A stretch of 64,000 bases of DNA from Ophiura sarsii (Eukaryota; Echinodermata; Ophiuroidea; Amphilepidida; Ophiuridae). Made by a program: the position numbers and the translations under genes. The stretch lies in NCBI GenBank assembly GCA_035610835.1, contig CM069453.1, positions 69,070,682 through 69,134,681 on the forward strand. Reading direction: 5' to 3'. Positions within the stretch are counted from its first letter, which is position 1. Each line of letters begins with the position of its first letter. This document shows positions 24,100 through 35,385 of this stretch, piece by piece. A model generated the notes under the pieces. The model was given only the letters and a program-made list of their open reading frames with translations. It was not told the DNA's origin and did no database searches.

Positions 24100-25152
24100 T
24101 GTTAAACCCCGCGCCGTTCTGAGAGGGGAGTTTACGGAAGTATGCAAAACTTGTATTCAAATCTTTTTTTTCTTCTCACTAAAGCGTAATTCGTTTAAAA
24201 TTATATTTTTGATATTTAAGAAAAAAAGTTTTTCTCCAAATTTTGTTCCTATTAGCGAATTTTAGACCCTCGTATTTTGGTCATTTCGATAAATAAACAT
24301 GTTAAACTTTAAATCGTTTTAAAGCAATCATTTATGTCTATGGCACGTGTCCGAGAAGCGCCAATGTCGCATGAGCTTGCATTAAAAGACAGTGGGGTGG
24401 AGAAGATGTGCTTTTATACAGAGCTCTATGGAACAAAATTTACATAATCGTCGATATCTCGAAAAGAAAATCATTAATAAAACATAATATTTTTTCAAAT
24501 TAACTTTTTTGGGCAGGGAATATACGGTTTTCTTCTTTAAAAAAAGAAAGATAAAAAAAGATAAAAAAACTAGATAATGACTTTAATTAGTCAGATTGTA
24601 GCTTATTTAGCCAAACGGACGGATCTTACATGATGAAACAGATGTGTATACTAAGAGAACGAAGTGTACGGGCCGTAATAATATGTGTTAGAACCAATTT
24701 TAACTAGAAGTCTAGTTATCAGTGGCGTAGCCAGGTTATTCATATTGGGGGGGGGGGGGCGAGAAATGAAAATGACCCGACAAGTTGTTTTGAGTCAAGG
24801 ACTGCGCGCGAATTTTTTTGACTTTACACTTATCTTTGGCACGATTGAGGTACATTTTGGCTCTAAAGAAGCTTATATCAACGAATATTGCATTTAGGTG
24901 ATTGTTATGCGCGCGTAGCGCGCGAAATTTTTTCATATGTGTACTTTTGACCATCATAATTCCATGGTTCCTCTGGTCAAATGAACCGACAGTGCCAACC
25001 TCAACCGACACGATGTCAATATTGGGGGGGGGGGGGGGCGATCGCCCCCCTCGCCCCCCCTCTGGCTACGCCACTGCTAGTTATCATTGCCGGCAAGTCA
25101 GTTTAGACAGCAATGCAGGGGAGAAGGTCAAAGCGCCTTGACCCTCTGTATA
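24100..25152. repeat. Direct repeat, first copy (carries a hAT MITE)
   Basis: From TGTTAAACCCCGCGCCGTTC to CCTTGACCCTCTGTATAGG it matches 25,569-26,255 almost base for base, apart from the 357-bp hAT insertion at 24,720-25,076 and a few small differences. Its left boundary falls in the assembly gap. The near identity suggests either a very recent duplication or two alleles placed in tandem by the assembler. Confidence 0.9.
24720..25076. mobile_element. 357-bp hAT MITE with CTAGTTAT duplication
   Basis: Begins CAGTGGCGTAGCCAGG and ends CTGGCTACGCCACTG, flanked by the 8-bp duplication CTAGTTAT (24,712-24,719 and 25,077-25,084). The sister copy has the empty site with one CTAGTTAT at 26,178-26,185. 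G runs lie just inside both ends. The evidence for target duplication and end structure is complete within the window. Confidence 0.95.
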
Positions 25153-25436
25153 GGGGACACTTTTTCATTATTGCCTCATTTTCTAATTCTTTTGCACATT
25201 ACATAATGCGTAGTTATGATTTTTGATCAAATATACGACTTTAAAGTGGTAAAAAACAGTGAAAGACATTGTGCGCCATATTGGCTATGTCAGTAGAAAA
25301 GTAGATTTTGGTTACCATGATCCTCGTCAAAAAGGCATACGGCACTACTTGTAAAACATTTTGCATGGAAGTATTGAAATTACAAGGACATTCTGTGAGG
25401 TTGACCTATTCAGTAGACACAGCTTCATCAATTTAC

Positions 25437-25512
25437 CCCCCCCCCCCCCCCCCCCATGCCCTATCCCCCCCCCCCCATATGCCCTATGCCACCCCCCCCC
25501 CCCCCCCCCCCC
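25437..25512. repeat. Poly-C tracts
   Basis: Three C runs of about 19, 11 and 21 bases separated by short spacers containing CATATGCCCTATGCCA. The glycine- or proline-rich frames across it are low-complexity artefacts. Confidence 0.9.
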
Positions 25513-25568
25513 ACGGCTTACGTTCAACTCTTGCTTCAAATATGTCTTTTTAAATACAATTTAGATCA

Positions 25569-26255
25569 TGTTAAACCCCGCGCCGTTCTGAGAGGGGAGT
25601 TTACGGAAGTATGCAAAACTTGTATTCAAATCTTTTTTTTCTCTCACTAAAGCGTAATTCGTTTAAAATTATATTTTTGATATTTAAGAAAAAAAGTTTT
25701 TCTCCAAATTTTGTTCCTATTAGCGAATTGTAGACCCTCATATTTTGGTCATTTCGATAAATAAACATGTTAAACTTTAAATCGTTTAAAGCAATCATTT
25801 ATGTCTATGGCACGTGTCCGAGAAGCGCCAATGTCGCATGAGCTTGCATTAAAAGACAGTGGGGTGGAGAAGATGTGCTTTTATACAGAGCTCTATGGAA
25901 CAAAATTTACATAATCGTCGATATCTCGAAAGAAAATCATTAATAAAACATAATATTTTTTCAAATTAACTTTTTTGGGCAGGGAATATACGGTTTTCTT
26001 CTTTAAAAAAAAAAAAATATATATATATAAAAAAACTAGATAATGACTTTAATTAGTCAGATTGTAGCTTATTTAGCCAAACGGACGGATCTCACATGAT
26101 GAAACAGATGTGTATACTAAGAGAACGAAGTGTACGGGCCGTAATAATATGTGTTAGAACCAATTTTAACTAGAAGTCTAGTTATCATTGCCGGCAAGTC
26201 AGTTTAGACAGCAATGCAGGGGAGAAGGTCAAAGCGCCTTGACCCTCTGTATAGG
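25569..26255. repeat. Direct repeat, second copy (empty hAT site)
   Basis: Matches 24,100-24,719 joined to 25,077-25,152. It lacks the hAT MITE and shows a single CTAGTTAT. A small (AT)n expansion near 26,017 is the main other difference. Confidence 0.9.
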
Positions 26256-26756
26256 TTGCACACCACCAAATACATCTCCCATAGGGTTACACGTGAAATG
26301 CACAATTTTAAAATGGATATTTCTCGACGTTATAAGAAACTGGTAACTTGAAATTTGGTTTCAACTTGAAGATGAAAGCCATGACTACTAACTCAACAAC
26401 TCATATATGGGGGGTAACCGGCATAATTTTGAGATAGAGCCTTTTCAAAAAGTACGAGTTGAGTTTTCCTGGTCACACGCAATTGTTGATTAAGATTATT
26501 GCGTCAGATACCGGAAATGACCTGAACACAAATGTCTCTGTTAAAATATTAAAAAATCATCATTGCATCAATTTTTTTGGACCTGAAGAACGCTGATGTG
26601 TCTGTCAAAATTCACACTATATTAATTTCGCCATAACATGTAGTAAATACCCTAATTTTAAACTGTAATTTACAATAGGTCTCCCGTTTCGGCATAGAAA
26701 CGGGCCGGTTTTGGACTTTTGCCTCAAAGGGGGTAGGGCCAGACGTTATTTAGTGG
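26256..26756. other. Intergenic, nothing recognised
   Basis: AT-rich sequence with a short palindromic block CCCGTTTCGGCATAGAAACGGG at 26,684-26,705. No coding or RNA feature is recognised. Confidence 0.35.
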
Positions 26757-27015
26757 TGTGAAACCTTATATTGTTGAAAACTGTAGAAAAAAATTCAGTT
26801 TTTTGAACTAAAATGATCCATGGAAAACTTTCCTGAAGCCATCTTGTTATAAAGCTTGAATAATGAAACAATGAAACTAATAATCGTAAAACGTGGCCAA
26901 CATTTGCATTTCTAACACTTAAATGGTCCAGTATGACGTTTTTAGCGTCCCCCCACATAATATTTAGAATACTTGATGTGGTTCGAGACCCATTTATAAT
27001 GTTGAAACCTGTATA
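26757..27015. repeat. Inverted copy of the ~240-bp hAT-interior repeat
   Basis: Reverse complement of about 9,470-9,700, from TTGTTGAAAACTGTAGAAAA through GTTCGAGACCCATTTATAAT to the GTTGAAACCTGTATAAAAAA end. It is probably a displaced part of the right-arm hAT copy, whose outer end is at 28,383. Confidence 0.7.
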
Positions 27016-27204
27016 AAAAATCGCGCGCAAGGAGTGCACAAATTCTTTTTACAATCTACAATCAATAGAAATGACGGCAAAGATATCAGCCGCATGTGGC
27101 GCTCTCTATTTCCTACAGTATCAATCAATCCCGCCAATCGATAACAGTCTTGCAATTTTTTCAGCCAGGTCCGCAATCAACCATTATATATACCCTGCTC
27201 AAGT

Positions 27205-27559
27205 CAGGGCTGTCAACTTTTGGGATTTGCTGGGAGGGAGAGATACAGACTAAAAAAAAAATCGTAAAACATGCACATTTGTTTCCCCGTCATCAGCTGA
27301 AATCCTGATAAGTGGGGGGGGGGGGGGGGGGGGTGGGGGGGGGGGGGGGGGTAGCGATGATCTTTTCCTCAAATCCGGACGAAAATTGCGTGTTCAAAAT
27401 CGCAAATGTACCGACGGAAGCTAGTATAAAGGTGTTGATACACATTTTAATTGGGGTAATTTAGTTGATGCGGGAGATTTAGTATGCCATGCGGGAGTGC
27501 GGGAGAAAGAGTGTCTATGCGGGAGACTCCCGCCTAATGCGGGAGAGTTGACAGCCCTG
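27205..27559. mobile_element. 355-bp hAT-like MITE with CTCAAGT duplication
   Basis: Begins CAGGGCTGTCAACTTTTGGG and ends GAGAGTTGACAGCCCTG. The flanks share CTCAAGT (27,198-27,204 and 27,560-27,566). Seven bases match, and the eighth is ambiguous because a G can belong to either the end or the duplication. A ~38-base G-rich run and GGGAGACTCCCGC-type palindromes lie inside. Non-autonomous. Confidence 0.85.
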
Positions 27560-27772
27560 CTCAAGTTCGTTACAGCGTCAAACGATCTTTACAGATCAGT
27601 GACCGCACTACTGTGCATTAGACTTTTGTAGTCTGTAGTAGACAAGGGGCAGTCTCTACGTTATTTCCATTGGTCAAGGGGCAGTCCTTTGGAGGTTCTA
27701 TTAGAACCAAATTTATATATAGTAGGCCAGTGGCAACCTACGTGTTCAGTGGAAGCGGCAATCCATCTGAAC

Positions 27773-27788
27773 GGCTCTTTTCAGAGCC
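27773..27788 (+). promoter_or_regulatory. Histone mRNA 3' stem-loop, first copy
   Basis: GGCTCTTTTCAGAGCC forms a 6-bp stem with a four-base TTTC loop. It is preceded by GAAC and followed by ACCA, the full metazoan consensus bound by SLBP. About 15 bases downstream lies a purine-rich ACAAGTAGGAAAGG, the position expected of the U7 snRNA-binding downstream element. The identity of the motif is clear. Its use here is not, because no histone frame precedes it. Confidence 0.85.
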
Positions 27789-27854
27789 ACCAATTCTTTC
27801 ACAAGTAGGAAAGGGCAACCTACGTGTTCAGTGGAAGCGGCAATCCATCTGAAC

Positions 27855-27870
27855 GGCTCTTTTCAGAGCC
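27855..27870 (+). promoter_or_regulatory. Histone mRNA 3' stem-loop, second copy
   Basis: Identical 16-base stem-loop with the same flanks. The downstream purine element reads ACAAGTAAGAAAGGG, slightly closer to the sea urchin-type CAAGAAAGA than the first copy. Confidence 0.85.
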
Positions 27871-27896
27871 ACCAATTCTTTCACAAGTAAGAAAGG

Positions 27897-28082
27897 GCAC
27901 CTACTCTCAAATCATCGGGCAAGGGGCAGCCCAAATGATGATAACAAGAGAAGTGGCAATCTCTATGTTTTGTTTAATATTATAATAATTTGGTCCTGAA
28001 GAAGTCAGAGCTAATCCTGACGAAAGCTTGACAGATTAAAACTCGTCCGACGGCGAACCCGTTAAACTTTTAACTTACACAT
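27897..28082. other. Unassigned sequence before the right-arm start
   Basis: Contains AAGGGGCAGCCC-like blocks repeated from 27,645 onward and a CCTGACGAAAGCTTGACAG hairpin-like stretch near 28,016. No function is recognised. Confidence 0.3.
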
Positions 28083-28383
28083 TATAATGTTGAAACCTGT
28101 ACAAAAAAAATGAGCGCGAATCGAGCAAAAGAATTCAGTTTTTGAACTAAAATGGTCGAGAAAAAACGTTCCTGAAGCCATCTTGTTATCTTGATGTTTT
28201 TTTTAAACACTTTACGTGACCCCGTAGCTTACCCCCATTTACGCCGCCTATGTCCCTACCCTTCCTTCCCTCACCTACCTCCTTCTCGTCCTCCTTCTTC
28301 TCCTCTTCCTCCATTTTTAAAACTCTTTTGTCAATGGGGTGCGGGGGGGGGGGGGGGGGGGGGCATGACCTGGATACGACACT
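28083..28383. mobile_element. Right-arm copy of the hAT-like element end
   Basis: Ends CATGACCTGGATACGACACTG at 28,383 next to CATAAAGTG, the same junction with the 30-bp array as at 7,691/7,692. It carries a ~19-base G run and a pyrimidine-rich stretch not present on the left. The inner end stops at 28,083, where arm homology stops. Confidence 0.8.
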
Positions 28384-30693
28384 GCATAAAGTGAAACAAA
28401 TTGACACGGTACCACATAAAGATAACCGAATTGATATTGTGTCACATAAAGTGAAAAAAATTGACGCTGTGTAACAAAGAATAAACCAAATTAACATTTT
28501 GTCTCATAAAGTGACCCAAATTGACAACATGCCACACAAAGTGAACCAAACTGAAATTTTTAACAAAGAGTAAACCAAATTTACATGTGTGTCACATAAA
28601 GTGAACCAAATTGACATCATGCCACATAAGTGAACCAAACTGACGTTGTGTAACAAAGAGTAAACCAAATTTAAATTGTGTCACATAAAGTGACCCAAAT
28701 TGACAACATGCCACACAAAGTGAACCAAACTGAAATTGTTAACAAAGAGTAAACCAAATTTAAATTGTGTCACATAAAGTGAACCAAACTGACATTGTGT
28801 CAAATAAAGTGATTTCATAGATTTATAAAATGACTTTGTGACACAAGAATTGATTAAAAAATATTGATATTGTGTCTAATAAACATATAAAGTGAACCAA
28901 ATTGACATTGTGTCTCATAAAGTGCCCCAAATTGACATCATGTCACACAAAGTGAACCAAACTGACATTGTGTAACAAAGAGTACACTAAATTGACAATA
29001 TGTTGCATACAGTGAACCGAATATTGACATTGTGACAAATTAAGTGATTTCATAGGCCTATAAAGTGACTTTGTGTAAGAATTGATCACAAAATATTGAT
29101 ATTGTCATAAAGTGAACAAATTGCCACTATATCTCATAAAGTGAACCAAATTGACATTGTGTCTCATAAAGTGAACCAAATTGACACGGTGTAACATATA
29201 GTGATTTCATAGGCTTATAAAGTGACTTTGTGTCACAAGATATGATCACAAAATAGTTATATTGTGCCACATGAAACGAGCCAAATTGACATTGTGTCAC
29301 ATAAAGTGAACCAAATTGACGCTGTGTCACATAGGGTGAACCCAAATTAATTTGTGATACATAAAGTGAATCAAAATGACATTGTGTTACATAAAGTGAT
29401 CCAAATTGACATTCTGTCACATAGTGTGAACCAAATTGACGCTGTGTCACATAAAGTGAACCAATATGACATGGTGACACATAGAGTGAACCAAATTGAC
29501 ATTGTGTCTCACAAAGTGAACAAAATTGACATGGTGACACATAGAGTGAACCAAATTGACATTGTGTCTCCCAAAGTGAACAAAATTGACATTGTGTCTC
29601 ATAAAGTGAACCAAATTGACATCATACCACTTAAACTGAACCATACTAACATTGTGTAACAGAGAATAAACCAAATTGACATTGTGGCTCATAAAGTGAA
29701 CCAAATTGACGTTGTGTCTCATAATAATAATAAAAATAATAATTAGTATTTATATAGCGCCTTTCCAAAGTGATCAAAGTGCACCAAATTGGCATTGAGT
29801 CTCATTAAGTGCAACAAATTTACATCAAGCCACATAAACATGATAAAGTGAACCAAACTGACATTGTGTCTCATAAAGTGAAACAAATTGACATTGTGTC
29901 ACATAAAGAAAACCAAGATGATATTGTGTCACATAGAATGAACCGAATTGACATTGTGTCACATGAAGTGATCAAAACTAACATTGTGTCACATAAAGTG
30001 AACCAAATTGACATTGTGTAACAAAGAGTAAACCAAATTGACATTGTGTCACATAAAGTGAACCAAATTGACATTGTGTAACAAAGAGTGAACCAAATTA
30101 ACATTGTGTCTCATAAAGTGAACCAAATTGACATTGTGTAACAAAGAGTAAACCAAATTAACATTGTGTCACATAAAATGAACCAAATTGACATTGTGTA
30201 ACAAAGAGTGAACCGAATTGACATTGTGTCACGTAAAGTGAACCAAATTGACATTGTGTAACAAAGAGTAAACCAAATTGACATTGTGTCACGTAAAGTG
30301 ATCAAAATTGACATTGTGTAACAAAGAGTGAACCAAATTGACATTGTGTAACAAAGAGTGAACCAAATTGACATTGTGTCACATAAAGTGAACCAAATTA
30401 ACATTGTGTCACATAAAGTTAACCAAATTGACATTGTGTAACAAAGAGTGAACCAAATTAACATTGTGTCACATAAAGTGAACCAAATTGACATTGTGTA
30501 ACAAAGAGTGAACCGAATTGACATTGTGTCACATAAAGTGAACCAAATTGACATTGTGTAACAAAGAGTGAACCAAATTAACATTGTGTCACATAAAGTG
30601 AACCAAATTGACATTGTGTAACAAAGAGTAAACCAAATTGACATTGTGTCACGTAAAGTGAACCAAATTGACTTCATGCAATATACAGGGTGT
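28384..30693. repeat. 30-bp tandem array, inner right arm (reverse orientation)
   Basis: Mirror of 6,124-7,691 and somewhat longer. From about 29,960 units alternate between TGTGTCACATAAAGTGAACC and TGTGTAACAAAGAGTAAACC forms, giving a ~60-bp period. The 196-residue minus-strand frame here is a repeat artefact. Confidence 0.95.
29723..29772 (-). mobile_element. Severely truncated retroposon tail inside the array
   Basis: AATAATAATAAAAATAATAA followed by TTAGTATTTATATAGCGCCTTTCC interrupts the array. Read inverted it is a GCGCTATATAAA-type 3' end with an (ATT)n tail. The left arm at about 6,720 has the same flanking array units without it, so it is a later insertion of only ~50 bp. Confidence 0.7.
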
Positions 30694-30695
30694 AT

Positions 30696-31485
30696 CAACA
30701 AAAATAGGACTGTCTTTCAGCATGGATTTAATCCTTATTAGAACCACTGAACAATGACCAATTTGATTTTATTGTAAAGTACAACTAATAAGGTTACAAT
30801 CCTGAAAATCTGAGATTAATCCAATGAAAAATAAGACCATTAGCTTAATTTGCGTAAACGCATTCATAATTATTGTAAATCATCTATCATTAACAAAGAT
30901 TAGTTTCGTATTCCTCTTTTTTCTGGCACAAATCATTATTAATCCACAAATTTGATGCTTGGATATTTCTGTGCAATGTTCAATGTTGCTCAGTGTTCTC
31001 ATATGTAGGAAAATTGTGGTAGGAAAGCACCAATCATATAGTGCGTATATTCTAATAATTGATCGAGAAAGACATTTAGACTTGTAAGGCAACTTTCTGC
31101 CATATTTCTGCCAATTTCTGCCATATTATGGTTAATTATTATATTATGGTTATGATGCTTAAAGCATGATTAGAATAAGAATAATTTAGCATAATAAGAA
31201 TTCAAATGATTTCCCTTTTAATTAGCCTTTTAAGTATGTAATCTTCCACTGTCATGTTACTCTACCTTTACTGTGTGAATTACCATTGTACATACTACAA
31301 AATAGGCGGACTTACATAATTGGTCACACTTTCCTTAATCGATGATGGATTTTTCTCATCTTTTCCGAGGATTTTAACTTTTATAGTTGTACTTTACAAT
31401 GAAATCAAATTGGTCATGGTTCAGTGGTTTTAATAAGGATTAAATCCATGATGAAACAGAGTCCTATTTTATTTGATACACCCTG
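30696..31485. mobile_element. Mariner-like non-autonomous element, right-arm copy
   Basis: Ends CAGGGTGTATCAACAAAAAT and its inverse, with TA outside. It is the reverse complement of 4,888-6,121 without the 456-bp MITE. A single ATAT at 31,001-31,004 marks the empty MITE site. A small repeated ATTTCTGCCA block occurs at 31,093-31,124. Confidence 0.8.
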
Positions 31486-32242
31486 TAAAGTGAACCAAAT
31501 TGACATTGTGTCACATGAAGTGAACCAAATTGACATTGTGTCGCATAGAGTGAACAAAATTGACATTGTGTCAAATAAAGTGATTTTACTGGCTTATAAA
31601 GTGATTTTGTGTCACAAGAATTAATCAATAAGTATTGATATTGTGTCTCATGAAATGAACCAAATTAACGCTGTCACATAAAGTGAACCAAAATGGCATT
31701 GTTACACATTTTAGTGACACAATGTCAATTTGGTTCACTTTATGAGACACAATGTCACTTTGGTTTACTTTATGTGACACAGCATCAATTTGGTTCACTT
31801 TATGTGACACAATGTCAATATGGATCACTTTATGTGACACAGTGTCAATTTCCCTCGCTCTATGTGACACAATGTCAATTATGTCAATAAATAAAACATA
31901 TTTATGTTGTATATTTAGACCCTTTTTGAACGATCCTTTTACCCAAAAAGTTACAAAATGTCCTTATATTTTGTTTTATGTGACACAATGTCATTTTGGT
32001 TCAGTTTATGTGACACAGCGTCAATTCGGTTCACTTTATGTGACACAGCGTCAATTTGGTTCACTATGTGACACAATGTCAATTTGGTTAATTTGTGTGA
32101 CACAATGTCAATTTGGTTCACTTTATGTGGCACAATATAACTGTAATTTTGTGATCAATTCTTGCGACACAAAGTCACTTTATATAGCCTATGAAATCAC
32201 TTTATTTCACACAATGTCAATTCGGTTCACTCTATGTGCCAC
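31486..32242. repeat. 30-bp array with orientation switch near 31,711
   Basis: Reverse-orientation units to about 31,700, forward units from about 31,717, the mirror of 4,173-4,887. Contains the TTCTTGCGACACAAAGTCAC module near 32,157. Confidence 0.85.
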
Positions 32243-32500
32243 AATATTGCCCTTGACATAACAGGAGCTTTCGACAAAGTATGGCACAATGGACTCTGCT
32301 CAAAACTGCTTATTTGATAGATCCCGAATGTCGTCATGTCGGGACAAGCATCCAACACTGCGTCCAGAAGCTTCATTCATACAGAGTGGAACAGTCTTCC
32401 AAACAATGTTGAAGGCAACATCCTAAAGGAAGGAATCAAGTCTTTTAAGTGTCGTGTGAACAGTCACCTTCTCTACAACTCTTCAGAGTTTGTTGTCTAG
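32243..32500 (+). pseudogene. Internally deleted LINE reverse transcriptase relic (right-arm copy)
   Basis: 32,243-32,317 encodes NIALDITGAFDKVWHNGL and then a stop. In the same frame 32,336-32,500 gives a short open segment with RSFIHTEWNSLPNNVEG and GIKSFKCRVNSHLL before a stop. The two blocks are the first catalytic-Asp region and the C-terminal end of a jockey/RTE-like ORF2, with the middle missing. The 235 bp downstream is the element's probable 3' region, shared with 3,680-3,914. Confidence 0.75.
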
Positions 32501-35385
32501 GCTCTTTGGATGTCTATGACCTTCTGATATTTTTTCTTCTTCTTTAATTTATAATTTTGATGTTGTTCTCTACGGTATATGTTTGGGCTTTTATCTGATT
32601 CCCGTGCCACTATCATTGGATTTTTAATCCTGGCCATTTGTGGTTACCAGTTAGATTTGTAATCAACCTGTTCATTAACTTTGTTGATGTCTGTCGGGCT
32701 ATTGTTCACACTTGCTCTTTATATACAAACAAATATCCATTTGGTTCACTTTATGAAACACAATGTCAATTGAGTTCTCTAAGTGACACACAATGTCAAT
32801 TTGGTTTTCATAATGAGACACAATGTCAATTTTGGTCACTTCATGTGGCATGATGTCACTATTTTATGAACAATTTTTGTGACATAAAGTCACTTTATAA
32901 GCCTATACAATCAGTTAATTTGATACAATGTCAATTTGGTTCAATCTATGTGACACAATGTCAATTTGGTTAACTTTATGTGGCATGGTGTCAATTCGGT
33001 TTTCTTTATGAGTCACAATGTCAATTTGGTTCACTTTATGAGACTCTGTCAATTTTGTTCACTTTATGTATCATGTCAATTTGATTTTCTTTTTGTGACA
33101 AATTGTGAATTGGTTCAATTTATGTGACACATTCAATTTGGTTCACTTTATGAGCCAGAGTGTCAATTTGGTTCTCTCTGTCAATTTGGTTCACTCTATG
33201 CAACACAATGTCAATTGGTTCACTCTTTGTTACACAATGTAAATTTGATTCCCTTTATGTGACACAATGTCAATTTGGTTCACTCTTTGTTACACAATGT
33301 AAATTTGATTCCCTTTATGTGACACAATGTCAATTTGGTTCACTCTTTGTTACACAATGTCAATTTGGTTCACTTTATGTGACACAATGTTAATTTGGTT
33401 TACTCTTTGTTACACAATGTCAATTTGGTTTACTCTTTGCGACACAATGTCAATTTGGTTCACTTTATGTGACACAATGTCAATTTGGTTTACTCTTTGT
33501 TACACAATGTAAATTTGATTCCCTTTATGTGACACAATGTCAATTTGGTTCACTCTTTGTTACACAATGTCAATTTGGTTCACTTTATGCAACACAATGT
33601 CAATTGGTTCACTCTTTGTTACACAATGTCAATTTGGTTCACTTTATGTGACACAATGTCAATTTGGTTTACTCTTTGTTACACAATGTCAATTTGGTTC
33701 ACTTTATGTGACACAATGTCAATTTGGTTCACTCTTTGTTACACAATGTAAATTTGATTCCCTTTATGTGACACAATGTCAATTTGGTTCACTCTTTGTT
33801 ACACAATGTCAATTTGGTTCACTTTATGTGACACAATGTTAATTTGGTTTACTCTTTGTTACACAATGTCAATTTGGTTAACTTTATGTGACACAATGTC
33901 AATTTGGTTCACTCTTTGTTACACAATGTCAATTTGGTTCACTTTATGTGACACAATGTCAATTTGGTTCACTCTTTGTTACACAATGTCAATTTGGTTA
34001 ACTTTATGTGACACAATGTCAATTTGGTATACTCTTTGTTACACAATGTAAATTTGGTTCACTTTATGTGACACAATGTCAATTTGGTATACTCTTTGTT
34101 ACACAATGTCAATTGGTTCACTTTATGTGACACAATGTTAATTTGGTTCACTCTTTGTTACACAATGTCAATTTGATTCCCTTTATGTGACACAATGTCA
34201 ATTTGGTTCACTCTTTGTTACACAATGTCAATTTGGTTCACTCTTTGTTACACAATGTCAATTTGGTTCACTTTATGTGACACAATGTCAATTTGGTTCA
34301 CTTTTTGTGACACAATGTCAATTTGGTTTACTCTTTGTTACACAATGTCAATTTGGTTCACTTTATGTGACACAATGTTAATTTGGTTCACTCTTTGTTA
34401 CACAATGTCAATTTGGTTCACTTTATGTGACACAATGTTAATTTGGTTCACTCTTTGTTACACAATGTCAATTTGGTTTACTCTTTGTTACATAATGTCA
34501 ATTTGATTCACTTTATGTGACACAATGTTAATTTGGTTCACTTTATGAGACACAGCGTCAATTTGGTTCACTCTATGTGACACAATGTCCATTTGGTTCA
34601 CTTTAAGTGGCATGATGTAAATTTGATTCACTCTATGCATATGGGACACAATATCAATTTGGTTCACTTTATGTGGCATGATGTAAATTTGATTCACTTT
34701 ATGTGACACAATGTCAATTTGGTTCACTCTATGCATATGGGACACAATATCAATTTGGTTCACTTTATGTGGCATGATGTAAATTTGATTCACTTTATGT
34801 GACACAATGTCAATTTGGTTCACTCTATGGGACACGATGTCAATATGGTTAACTTTATGAGACACTGTCAATTTGGTTTACTTGATGAGGCACAATGTCA
34901 ATTGGTTCACTGTGTGGCACAATGTAAATTTGGTTCACTCTATGGGACACAATATCAATTTGGTTCACTTTATGTGGCATGGTGTCAATTTGGTTCAATT
35001 TATGTGACACTGTCAATTTGGTATACTTTATGTGGCACAATGTCAATTGGTTCTCTATGCGACACAATGTCAATTTGGATCTATTTATGAGACACTGTCA
35101 ATTTGGTTCACTTTATATGCACGATGTCAATTTGGTTCACTTTATGTGACACAATGTCAATTTGGTGCACTTTATGAGACACATTGTGAATTTGGTTCAC
35201 TTTATGTGACACAGTGTTATTTGGTTCACCTTATGTGACACAATGTCAATTTGGTTCACTCTATGTGACACATTGTGAATTTGGTTCACTTTATGTGACA
35301 CAGTGTTATTTGGTTCACCTTATGTGACACAATGTCAATTTTGTTCACTCTTTGCAACACAATGTCAATTTGGTTCACTCTATGT

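Larger units (their letters stand above)
27733..27896 (+). repeat. 82-bp unit duplicated in tandem, each with a histone-type 3' stem-loop
   Basis: GCAACCTACGTGTTCAGTGG through GCCACCAATTCTTTCACAAG occurs twice with a period of 82 bp (27,733 and 27,815) and almost no difference between copies. Upstream lie an ATTGGTC (inverted CCAAT) at about 27,669 and a TTATATATAG stretch at 27,712-27,721, but no histone coding sequence. It may be the remnant of a histone gene 3' region. Confidence 0.85.

Noticed and set aside
25345..25564. Proline-rich or glycine-rich proteins
   Set aside because: Poly-C homopolymers translated in different frames.
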